Part shown: in pieces, positions 24,202-31,079 of the stretch
How the letters are laid out: each line of letters begins with the position of its first letter
How positions within the stretch are numbered: the first letter of the stretch is position 1
Assembly: GCF_013044505.1 (NCBI RefSeq)
Contig: NZ_JABERD010000087.1
Span: 1-37,150 of the forward strand
Source: Streptomyces sp. S3(2020)
GTDB lineage: Bacteria > Actinomycetota > Actinomycetes > Streptomycetales > Streptomycetaceae
DNA: 37,150 nucleotides
Direction: 5' to 3'
Translations under genes and position numbers: made by a program
Notes under the pieces: model-generated
What the model saw: only the letters and a program-made list of their open reading frames with translations
Told to the model about the DNA's origin: nothing
The model's database searches: none

Positions 24202-25064
24202 GCGGGCACGGTCTCCTCGGCCGGTTCCGCCACCGGCGCCGGCTTCCACCCCGGCCCCCGGAACACCCGCCCGGCGCGCTCGCGCCAACTGTGCGCCGCC
24301 TTGATGTCCTTGACGATCGACACGTACTCATGAGTGGCGACCTTGATCGGGTTGAACGTGTCGATGTTCTTGGTCAACCCGTACACAGGCCGTTCGGTCT
24401 CGGCGACGAACGATCCGAAGAGCCGGTCCCAGACGATGAGGATGCCGCCGAAGTTGCGGTCCAGATAGCCGCCCTGGGAGGCGTGGTGGACCCGGTGGTG
24501 GGAGGGCGTGTTGAAGACGGACTCGAACCACCGGGGCATCTTGTCGATGCGCTCGGTGTGGATCCAGAACTGGTAGACGAGGTTCGCCGAGGAGCAGAAG
24601 GCCAGGGCCGCGGGGTGCACACCGGCGGCGATCAGGGGCACGTAGAACGGCCACACGGTCAGCGTGGTCCACGGCTGGCGCAGCGCGGTGGTGAGGTTGA
24701 ACTTCTCGCTGGAGTGATGGACCACGTGACAGGCCCACAGGATGCGGATGACGTGGTGGCCGCGGTGCGACCAGTAGTAGAAGAAGTCCTGCGCGAGCAG
24801 CATCAGCGGGATCGTCCACCACAGCACAGGCACGCGCAGCGGCGTGAGTTCGTGGAGCGCGGTGTAGATCGCGACGATCGGGATCTTCCAGAGGAAGTCG
24901 AAGGCGAGGCTTCCCAGTCCCATGCCGACGCTGGTCGCGGCATCCTTCGTCTCGTATCCGGCGGCGTCCTCATCGGGATGGATACGGACGCTGATCACCT
25001 CGACCACGGTGAGCAGCACGAAGGCGGGTATCGACCACAGCACGACATCGGGCAGGTTCGGCAT
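24198..25064 (-). CDS. Fatty acid hydroxylase/sterol desaturase superfamily protein, alkylglycerol-monooxygenase-like
   Basis: A 288-residue membrane di-iron oxygenase. Histidine boxes are HRGHH (100-104), HVVHH (113-117) and HHRVHH (189-194), with four or five membrane segments around them. Beyond the generic boxes, the segment from YQFWIHTERI through NTPSHHRVHHA, DRNFGGILIVWDRLFGSF and ERPVYGL closely resembles animal alkylglycerol monooxygenase (AGMO/TMEM195), which splits the ether bond of alkylglycerols. This resemblance is from memory. A C5-sterol-desaturase-like role is the main alternative. ATG 25064 is chosen; GTG 25094 is possible. Its stop is fused to the start of the lysoplasmalogenase gene, which supports a shared lipid pathway. 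Confidence 0.85.
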   Translation of the reverse strand: MPNLPDVVLWSIPAFVLLTVVEVISVRIHPDEDAAGYETKDAATSVGMGLGSLAFDFLWKIPIVAIYTALHELTPLRVPVLWWTIPLMLLAQDFFYYWSHRGHHVIRILWACHVVHHSSEKFNLTTALRQPWTTLTVWPFYVPLIAAGVHPAALAFCSSANLVYQFWIHTERIDKMPRWFESVFNTPSHHRVHHASQGGYLDRNFGGILIVWDRLFGSFVAETERPVYGLTKNIDTFNPIKVATHEYVSIVKDIKAAHSWRERAGRVFRGPGWKPAPVAEPAEETVPA

Positions 25065-25106
25065 GCTCGCACCGTAGAACCGCCGGTGGGCCACGGCTAG
25101 ACGTTG

Positions 25107-25125
25107 TTACCGACAAGTATTACCG
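25107..25125 (-). promoter_or_regulatory. Direct repeat upstream of the AGMO-like operon
   Basis: TTACCG occurs at 25107-25112 and 25120-25125 (13-base period), reading CGGTAA twice on the gene's strand, 43-61 bases before its ATG. It is an A+T-richer patch that may contain the operon's promoter or an activator site. Confidence 0.3.
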
Positions 25126-25143
25126 GGGGTACGCGCTTACTTG

Positions 25144-25160
25144 TTGGTGATCTCCACCAA
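25144..25160 (-). terminator. Possible terminator of the VIT1-like gene
   Basis: Six-bp arms TTGGTG/CACCAA with a five-base loop, 18 bases after the VIT1 stop. Short, so weak evidence. Confidence 0.35.
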
Positions 25161-25177
25161 AGCCACTACCAGCGGTT

Positions 25178-25888
25178 TCAGACTCCGGCCGCCCCCAGCA
25201 GCGTCCCCGCCGCATAGGTCACCCCCATCGCCAGCGCCCCGCCGGCCACGTTCCGCAGCATCGCGCGGGCGGGCGCCGCGGCGCCGAGGCGGGCGCTGCT
25301 CCAGCCGGTGAGGGCGAGGGCGGCGAGGACCGAGACGATGGTGACCGTGAGGCGCCAGGCGGACGGCGGAAGCACCATCGCCAGGAGCGGGAGCAGGGCG
25401 CCGGCGGTGAAGGCCAGGAAGCTCGCCCACGCGGCGTGCCAGGGGTTGGTCAGCCGGTCGGGGTCGATACCGAGCTCCACGCGTGCGTGGGCGCGCAGTG
25501 CGTCCCGCGCGGTGAGCTGTTCGGCGGCCTCCATGGCCACGTCTCGGGACAGTCCGCGTTCCTGGAGGAGTTCGGTGAGCTCCTCCAGTTCGGCCTCGGG
25601 CTGCTCGCGCAGCTCCCTCTTCTCGACGGCGAGTGCGGCCTTCTCCGAGTCCCGTTGGGTGGAGACGGAGACGTACTCCCCGGCCGCCATCGACATCGAC
25701 CCCGCGAGCAGCCCTGCCAGGCCCGCCGTCAGGAGGGCCGAGCGGTCGTCCGTGGCGCCGGCGACGCCGACGACGAGGCCCGCGGTGGACACGATGCCGT
25801 CGTTGGCTCCCAGGACGGCCGCCCGCAGCCAGTTCAGCCGCTCGGCGAGCGCGCCGCCGTGGGCCTCGTCATGCGTGGGTTCGGTCAC
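25178..25888 (-). CDS. VIT1/CCC1 family transporter (iron/manganese)
   Basis: A 236-residue protein of the VIT1/CCC1 family, membrane exporters or sequesterers of Fe2+ and Mn2+. The family features are AERLNWLRAAVLGANDGIVS at the N-terminus with the conserved Asp, AGLLAGSMSMAAGEYVSVSTQRD in helix 2, a charged loop with many Glu residues (EKRELREQPEAELEELTELL) of the metal-binding type, and three C-terminal helices. GTG 25888 starts the family pattern, although its ribosome binding site is weak. It lies 86 bases downstream of the second amidohydrolase gene on the same strand. It could be a read-through member of that operon but has no evident link to its chemistry. Confidence 0.88.
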   Translation of the reverse strand: MTEPTHDEAHGGALAERLNWLRAAVLGANDGIVSTAGLVVGVAGATDDRSALLTAGLAGLLAGSMSMAAGEYVSVSTQRDSEKAALAVEKRELREQPEAELEELTELLQERGLSRDVAMEAAEQLTARDALRAHARVELGIDPDRLTNPWHAAWASFLAFTAGALLPLLAMVLPPSAWRLTVTIVSVLAALALTGWSSARLGAAAPARAMLRNVAGGALAMGVTYAAGTLLGAAGV

Positions 25889-25974
25889 AGACGGGAGGAT
25901 CGCACCCCGGGCGCCACCGGAGCCGGACCGACGCACGCCGACCCGGCCCGGCACTCCCCCGGTTCCGCAGGGCC

Positions 25975-27213
25975 TCACCAGACCCGTACCGACGCCCCCT
26001 TCGCGAACACCGGGCTCGTCGCGTCCGGCGGTGGCTCGGTGAGCGGCTCGGCGATCTCCTCGACCGTCGGGCCGACCTTCGCCGCGATGGGGTCGAGGAG
26101 GTCCAGGTCGAAGCCGTACACGCGCGCGGCGTTGCCGCCGACCATCGCGGCGACCTCCGCGCGGGGCACGTGCGCGTAGGCGAACCTCAGGCCTTCGCGC
26201 GAATACGGATACGTCCCCTCGTCGTGCGGGTAGTCGCTCCCCCACATGATCTTGTCGACGCCGATCCGGTCGCGCAGCGGCACCTCGTGCGGCCGCATGA
26301 AGCTGGCGCCGACGAAGCAGTTGTCGCGCCACACCTCGGAGGGCGCGTCGCCCATCCGGGCGGCCAGGCCCGCGCCGAACTTGGACTCCGCCGTGGACGC
26401 CCGTGTCGCGGCGGCGACCAGGCGCCCGTGGTAGTAGTCCAGCATCTCCAGCACACCCGGGATCCACCCCGAACCCTGCTCGGTGAGCACGAGCCTCAGC
26501 TCCGGGTACCGGCGGAAGGCACCGCCGAACACCAGGTGCCACAGCGCCCGGTGCGAGAACCAGGTGGTCTCGACCATGAAGACCGCGCGGGCCGCCGGTT
26601 CGTCGCCGAGCGGCGGGGAGGCCGAGCCCGCGTGGTGGTTGACGGGGACGCCGAGTTCCGCGCAGACGGCCCAGATGGGGTCGTACGTCGACGAGTAGAG
26701 CTCCGGGAGGCCGCTGCCCGGCGGAGTGCCCGGCAGCAGCAGGCCGCCCTTGAGGCCCGCCTGGACGGACCGGCGGATCTCCTCGACGGCCTCCTCGACG
26801 TCGTTCAGGAGGATCTGGAAGACGCCCGCCCGCCGCCCCGGGGCCGCCGCGCAGAAGTCCGCCAGCCAGCGGTTGTGGGCGCGCAGACCGGCCCAGCGCC
26901 GCTCGAACTCCCCCGGGTCCGGTGCGGGCGCCATGAGGGAGCCCGACGGGAAGAACGGCGGGATGGTGTTGGGGAACACCACCTCCGCGACGATCCCGTC
27001 CTCCTCCAGCTCCGCGAGCCGCCGCTCGGAGTTCCAGTTCTTGTCGGCCGTGTCGGCGAGCAGGTCCTCGTAGGGATTGACGTACGTCGCCGCCCACGCG
27101 TCGAACTCGTCGTGGTACCGCCGCTCCAGATAGGGCTTGTAGTCCAGCAGGTCGGCGCCCGCATGGCAGTCGGCCGAGATGACCGTGTAGCGCTCCTCGC
27201 CCACGGAACTCAT
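25975..27213 (-). CDS. Amidohydrolase-2 family protein, A
   Basis: A 412-residue TIM-barrel metal-dependent hydrolase of the amidohydrolase-2 family (the group with ACMSD-type and resorcylate decarboxylases). Expected metal/active-site parts are SADCHAG near residue 15, the barrel histidine in VNHHAGS, an ETTWFSHRALWHL segment, and the late IMWGSDYPHDEG with its catalytic Asp. Members hydrolyse C-N bonds or decarboxylate ring acids; which applies is unknown. The gene overlaps the preceding paralogue by four bases (ATGA), so the two are made together and may form a hetero-oligomer or act in sequence. Confidence 0.85.
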   Translation of the reverse strand: MSSVGEERYTVISADCHAGADLLDYKPYLERRYHDEFDAWAATYVNPYEDLLADTADKNWNSERRLAELEEDGIVAEVVFPNTIPPFFPSGSLMAPAPDPGEFERRWAGLRAHNRWLADFCAAAPGRRAGVFQILLNDVEEAVEEIRRSVQAGLKGGLLLPGTPPGSGLPELYSSTYDPIWAVCAELGVPVNHHAGSASPPLGDEPAARAVFMVETTWFSHRALWHLVFGGAFRRYPELRLVLTEQGSGWIPGVLEMLDYYHGRLVAAATRASTAESKFGAGLAARMGDAPSEVWRDNCFVGASFMRPHEVPLRDRIGVDKIMWGSDYPHDEGTYPYSREGLRFAYAHVPRAEVAAMVGGNAARVYGFDLDLLDPIAAKVGPTVEEIAEPLTEPPPDATSPVFAKGASVRVW

Positions 27214-28496
27214 GGCGTCACCCCCAGGGTCGGGAAGTCATGGTCCGTCAGCCAGTGCCGGCCGACCTCGCGCGAGCGCGCCCAGGACGCCTCCACGGCC
27301 GTCTGGTCGGCGGACTGGCCCAGGTCGGCGGGGGTGGGGCCGATACGGCGGGCGAGCGGGGTCAGCTTCGCCACGTCGAAGCCGAAGACCTCCGCCGCGG
27401 CCTGCCCCAGCATGCGGCGGGTCTCCGTCACCGGGATGTCGTGGAAGGTGCGCTTCAGCCACGCGCGCGTGTCGGGCCAGGTGCCCTCGGGGTGCGGGAA
27501 GTCGCTGCCCCAGAGGATGTTGTCGACGCCGATCTCGTAGCGCTGGGCGAGTTCACGGCGCTTGGTGTTGGTCGCGCAGACGAAGACCTGCCGGTCGAGG
27601 TACTCGTGGGGCGGGCGCCTCACCTCCTGGAAGGGCGAGAGCTTCTTGCCGCCGTGTGCGCCGAGGTAGAGGCGGTCCATGAACCACAGCAGGTTCGGGA
27701 GCCACCAGCAGCCCGACTCGGCGACACCGAACCTCAGCCCCGGGTGGCGTTCGAAGACGCCCGACCAGAGCAGGAACCACAGCGGACGGGCGGGCCACCA
27801 GGTGACCTCGGAGACGAAGATCCCGAGGTGGTCGCCGTACTCGTGGCGCGGCGCGGCACCGGAGTGGGTCATCACCGGCATCCCGCACTCGGCGGCCGCC
27901 GCCCACACCGGGTCGTAACGGTGGTCGTGGTAGGGCTCCTTGTCTACCCACATGGACGGGATCATCAGCGCGCCGAGCCCGGACTCCCTGGCCCGGTACA
28001 CCTCGGCGACGACCCGCTCGGTCGGGGCGGTGACCGGCAGCAGGGCGACCCCACAGTGCCGTTCGGGGTGCTCGGAGACGAAGTCGGCCAGCCAGCGGTT
28101 GTGCGCCTGGGCGCCCGCCATGCCGAGCTCGGGGTCGTGATCGCCGGAGAGCCCGAGCCCCACGCCGAAGGGCGCGGCGGTCTGGCTGTCGACCGCGTCG
28201 GCGTCCGGGAAGACGACCTCGGCGGCCACCCCGTCGCCGTCCAGCTCCTTGAGCCGCTGGGCGGTCTCCCAACCCCCGCGCAGGCCCTCCTCGTTGTCCT
28301 GGAACCACTTGCTGGCGAACGCCTCGTTGCGGATGCCGAGCCGGGTCATCTCCTCGCGGCGCCGGTCGCGTCCGGCGAGGAAGTCGTCGAACTCCCGGTG
28401 GAATCGGGAGTCCAGATAGGGCCGGTACTCCTCGGTGGGCAGTCCGGCGTGGCAGTCGGAGGAGATGATCAGGTACGGGTCGTCCTGGTCGGTCAT
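27210..28496 (-). CDS. Amidohydrolase-2 family protein, B
   Basis: A 428-residue paralogue of the next gene, with the same landmarks: SSDCHAG at the N-terminus, VMTHSGAAPRHEYG, VSEVTWWPARPLWFLL and ILWGSDFPHPEG. The two share the FDxxL..DPIA/TPLARRIGPT-type C-terminal region, so they arose by duplication but have diverged widely. It starts at ATG 28496 behind AGGGGG and lies 28 bases after the SDR gene. The paired arrangement is like sets seen in actinobacterial catabolic clusters; the substrate is unknown. Confidence 0.85.
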   Translation of the reverse strand: MTDQDDPYLIISSDCHAGLPTEEYRPYLDSRFHREFDDFLAGRDRRREEMTRLGIRNEAFASKWFQDNEEGLRGGWETAQRLKELDGDGVAAEVVFPDADAVDSQTAAPFGVGLGLSGDHDPELGMAGAQAHNRWLADFVSEHPERHCGVALLPVTAPTERVVAEVYRARESGLGALMIPSMWVDKEPYHDHRYDPVWAAAAECGMPVMTHSGAAPRHEYGDHLGIFVSEVTWWPARPLWFLLWSGVFERHPGLRFGVAESGCWWLPNLLWFMDRLYLGAHGGKKLSPFQEVRRPPHEYLDRQVFVCATNTKRRELAQRYEIGVDNILWGSDFPHPEGTWPDTRAWLKRTFHDIPVTETRRMLGQAAAEVFGFDVAKLTPLARRIGPTPADLGQSADQTAVEASWARSREVGRHWLTDHDFPTLGVTP

Positions 28497-28524
28497 CGAG
28501 ACCCCCTAGGTCCGGTCGGTCCAG

Positions 28525-29409
28525 TCAGTCCAGGATGAAGTTCTCTAGGTACGACGGGTTCGCGCGGTCGAGCATCGACTGCGCCCGCGCCCTGATCTGG
28601 GCGTCACTGTGCTCGCTCGGCGGCAGGATCCAGAAGCGGTCGGCGCGGATGCCGTCGACCACGGTCTCGGCCACCTCCTCGACCGGCGTGAACTCCACCT
28701 CCCGGCCCGCCTCCCGCATCGCGGTCTCCCACTGGTCGAGGCTGCGGTACGGCGTCCTGCGCGGCCGCTCCTTGGCGTACCGCTCGGGCCGGTTGCGGTG
28801 CGACTCCCACAGGCCCGTGCGGAGCATGTGCGGGCCGGGGAAGAGGACGGAGGCGCCCACGCGTGCGTGCTCGGCCTTCAGATGGGCGTACAGGGACTCG
28901 GTCATCGTCACGACGGCCGCCTTGGTGACGGCGTACACGGAGGCGGTGGGGAGCGGGGCGATGCCACCGTCGCCGGAGGACGTGTTGACCACATGACCGG
29001 GCTGACCCGACTTGATCATGTGAGGGACGAACGCCTGGACGCCGTGGAAGACGCCCCACACATTGACGGAGAACGCCCACTTCCAGTCGTTCGGTTCGTG
29101 CTCCCACATCCGGCCCTCGGCGCCCGAGCCGACCCCGGCGTTGTTGCACAGCACATGGACGGCCCCGTACGTCCCGTAGGCGAAGTCCGCCAGCTCCAGG
29201 ACCTGTTCGCGCTCACCGACGTCCACCACGCGCGCGTGCACGTCCGCACCGTCCGCGCGGAGGCCCGCCACGGCCTTCTCCAGGGCGCCCTCCTCGACAT
29301 CGGCGAGGACGACCTTCAGCTTCCCGGCGGCGAACCGGCGGGCCATCGCGAGGCCGAGGCCGCTCGCCGCGCCGGTGACCACGGCGACCTGTCCTTCTCT
29401 GAGGTCCAT
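28525..29409 (-). CDS. SDR family oxidoreductase
   Basis: A 294-residue classical short-chain dehydrogenase: TGAASGLG cofactor motif near residue 13, NNAG, catalytic Ser in NTSSGDGG, and Tyr-x3-Lys in YAVTK. The long C-terminal extension (about 70 residues, ending SMLDRANPSYLENF) is typical of SDRs from catabolic clusters. Start ATG 29409 has GGGGAG six bases upstream; the alternative GTG 29412 would be too close. The ATG shares a base with the stop of the upstream decarboxylase gene (TGATG), so they are coupled. It probably oxidises or reduces an alcohol/ketone intermediate of the pathway. Confidence 0.9.
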   Translation of the reverse strand: MDLREGQVAVVTGAASGLGLAMARRFAAGKLKVVLADVEEGALEKAVAGLRADGADVHARVVDVGEREQVLELADFAYGTYGAVHVLCNNAGVGSGAEGRMWEHEPNDWKWAFSVNVWGVFHGVQAFVPHMIKSGQPGHVVNTSSGDGGIAPLPTASVYAVTKAAVVTMTESLYAHLKAEHARVGASVLFPGPHMLRTGLWESHRNRPERYAKERPRRTPYRSLDQWETAMREAGREVEFTPVEEVAETVVDGIRADRFWILPPSEHSDAQIRARAQSMLDRANPSYLENFILD

Positions 29410-30206
29410 CACGTACTCCCCTCGGGGGGCGCGTCGAGGACCTGCGCCGGATCGTCGTAGCGCTGGTGGATGTACGGCAGCAACGCCTGCGCGTCGACCC
29501 GCTCGACCACCTTGCCCCGCTGGTCGCTGGTCTTCTCGCCGATGGTGATCTCGACGAGGCGGCGGACCGGGAGGTCGGCGACCGGGTCGTACATCGACTC
29601 GCGCAGGACGACGTCGCCGGTGATCCGTTCGAGCTTGCGGACCTTCTCGTTGCGCAGGCAGTGCACGAGGACCGGGTCGGCCTCGAAACCCGAACCGTCC
29701 ACGGCGGGCAGGAACTTGAAGTAGAAGTCGGTCTTCTGGACCGGTTCCGGCAGCGGCAGCTCGCCGGCGACCGCGCCGCGCACCTCGGCGAAGGCGATGC
29801 CATGGCGGGCGAGGAACGCGCGGACGACCAGGCCGTCGCGCTCGACGACCACCTCGCCGAGCTTCTTGGGTTCGCCGAAGACCTCGCGACCGCCGACGAG
29901 GGCCCGTTCGTGGGTCATCGGCATGACGAGGGGATACCAGCCCTCGACGCCGTCATGGGCCGCGGCGACCGCGAACGAGCCGGCGCCGAGCGGATATCCG
30001 GGCAGGTCGACCTTGCTGATGTTGACCCGGGCCAGCGGCCGGGCCGTGGGTTTCAGGGGTGGTGGCAGGACCGCCGCGACCGCGTCCGGGTCGGTCTCCC
30101 AGATCGCCACCACGCCGGTGGACCAGATGTCCGGGAGCCTGGAGCTCGCGGTGCGCGCGGCGGCGATCTCCGCCTCGGTCCGTGCGCCGTACCGTACGCG
30201 TGCCAT
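29409..30206 (-). CDS. Acetoacetate decarboxylase family protein
   Basis: A 265-residue protein of the acetoacetate decarboxylase superfamily. The REVFGEPKKL segment (residues 107-116) carries the paired lysines of the family, one of which forms the Schiff base with a keto acid. ARVNISKVDLPGYPLGAGSFAVAAA upstream matches the region bearing the family's acidic residues. Not all family members decarboxylate acetoacetate; some act on other keto acids or as aldolases/dehydratases. ATG 30206 is used; a long open frame to 30419 runs through the operator and is rejected. It is the promoter-proximal gene of the minus-strand operon and faces the TetR gene across the 30239-30255 palindrome. Confidence 0.85.
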   Translation of the reverse strand: MARVRYGARTEAEIAAARTASSRLPDIWSTGVVAIWETDPDAVAAVLPPPLKPTARPLARVNISKVDLPGYPLGAGSFAVAAAHDGVEGWYPLVMPMTHERALVGGREVFGEPKKLGEVVVERDGLVVRAFLARHGIAFAEVRGAVAGELPLPEPVQKTDFYFKFLPAVDGSGFEADPVLVHCLRNEKVRKLERITGDVVLRESMYDPVADLPVRRLVEITIGEKTSDQRGKVVERVDAQALLPYIHQRYDDPAQVLDAPPEGST

Positions 30207-30238
30207 GTCGTACCGCCCTTCTTCTGATGGGCCGTCAC

Positions 30239-30255
30239 CTGTAACACAGTTACAG
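30239..30255. promoter_or_regulatory. TetR operator candidate, CTGTAAC-ACA-GTTACAG
   Basis: Perfect 17-bp palindrome between the divergent decarboxylase-like gene (start 30206) and tetR-type gene (start 30307). Its size and TGTAAC/GTTACA halves fit operators of TetR regulators, and the position suits control of both genes. Confidence 0.75.
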
Positions 30256-30306
30256 CACCCGCCCCGCGGGGTAAATACGCGTGCACGAGCCGGACTTGGG
30301 GGCAGC

Positions 30307-30912
30307 ATGGCGAGACCGTCGCTCACCCGGGACGAGATCCTGGACACGGCCGCGAACCTGGTGAGGCAGCACGGCCCCGAGGCGCTGACGATGCGCAAGC
30401 TCGCCGCCGAGCTGGGCACCGCCGTGACCTCGATCTACTGGCATGTCGGCAACCGGGAGTCGTTGCTGGACGCGCTCGTCCAGCGGACCGTGGCCGATCT
30501 GGGCGAGTTCCGGCCGGTCGGGCGCACCCCCGTCGAGCGGGTCGTCTCGGTGGCCCGCATCCTGCGCCGGCGGCTGCGCGCCCATCCGCATCTGATCGCG
30601 ATGGTCCACGAACGCGGCCTGACCGAGCGGATGTTCCTGCCCGCGCGGCAGGCGCTGGTGCGCGAGGTGCACGCGGCCGGACTGCGCGGCCCCCGGGCGG
30701 TGGAGGCGGTGCGGGCGGTGCAGTTCCAGGTCGTGGGCTTCGTCCTCGTGGAACGCAACCGGGAGCGCGCGCCCGCGCAGCGGCCCGCCGAGGAGACGAC
30801 CGCGTACGACGACCCGGAGCTCGCCCGTGCCTTCGCCCGGCCGGTGAACGAGGAGCGGCTGTTCGTCACGTCCGTACGGGCGCTGACGCGATCACTGCTC
30901 GAAGACAAGTGA
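30307..30912 (+). CDS. TetR-family transcriptional regulator
   Basis: A 201-residue TetR regulator. The N-terminal helix-turn-helix (about residues 8-55) reads ILDTAANLVRQHGPEALTMRKLAAELGT, then SIYWHVGNRESLLDALV. This is the Tet-repressor-like variant with YWHV at the recognition helix. The C-terminal ligand domain (60-200) is helical and diverged. ATG 30307 follows a GGGGG site. It is divergent from the decarboxylase-SDR-amidohydrolase operon and almost certainly represses it and itself through the palindrome at 30239-30255. The inducer is presumably a substrate or intermediate of that pathway. Confidence 0.92.
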   Translation: MARPSLTRDEILDTAANLVRQHGPEALTMRKLAAELGTAVTSIYWHVGNRESLLDALVQRTVADLGEFRPVGRTPVERVVSVARILRRRLRAHPHLIAMVHERGLTERMFLPARQALVREVHAAGLRGPRAVEAVRAVQFQVVGFVLVERNRERAPAQRPAEETTAYDDPELARAFARPVNEERLFVTSVRALTRSLLEDK

Positions 30913-31038
30913 CCCGAGAACAAATAAGTGGCGTCGCACAGACGCGCTCTCCTACATTCGTGATCGCGGGGGCGGCTCCGCAAGCGTGCTTCCTTCTCCC
31001 TTTCCGACGCTGACAGCGCGCTCACTCCCCGCCTCCCG

Positions 31039-31064
31039 CCTCTCTTCTTCCTCTCTTCCTTCCC
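31039..31064 (+). other. Pyrimidine-only tract in the leader of the RING-domain gene
   Basis: 26 uninterrupted C/T bases on the plus strand, preceded by another 17-base pyrimidine run (30989-31005). The intergenic stretch 30913-31079 holds no gene. The tract makes a purine-rich ribosome binding site impossible in this part of the leader. Confidence 0.6.
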
Positions 31065-31079
31065 GCCGGGGGCCTCCGC

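Noticed and set aside
25178..27097. One 639-codon minus-strand frame joining the VIT1 gene with upstream sequence
   Set aside because: Only the part from GTG 25888 encodes VIT1; the rest is an out-of-frame shadow of the amidohydrolase gene at 25975-27213.
29409..30419. Longer start for the acetoacetate-decarboxylase-like gene
   Set aside because: The extension runs across the TetR operator and into the TetR coding region, and adds residues with no family similarity.
30931..30945. GCGTC/GACGC hairpin after the TetR gene
   Set aside because: A five-bp stem without a T run is too weak to call a terminator.
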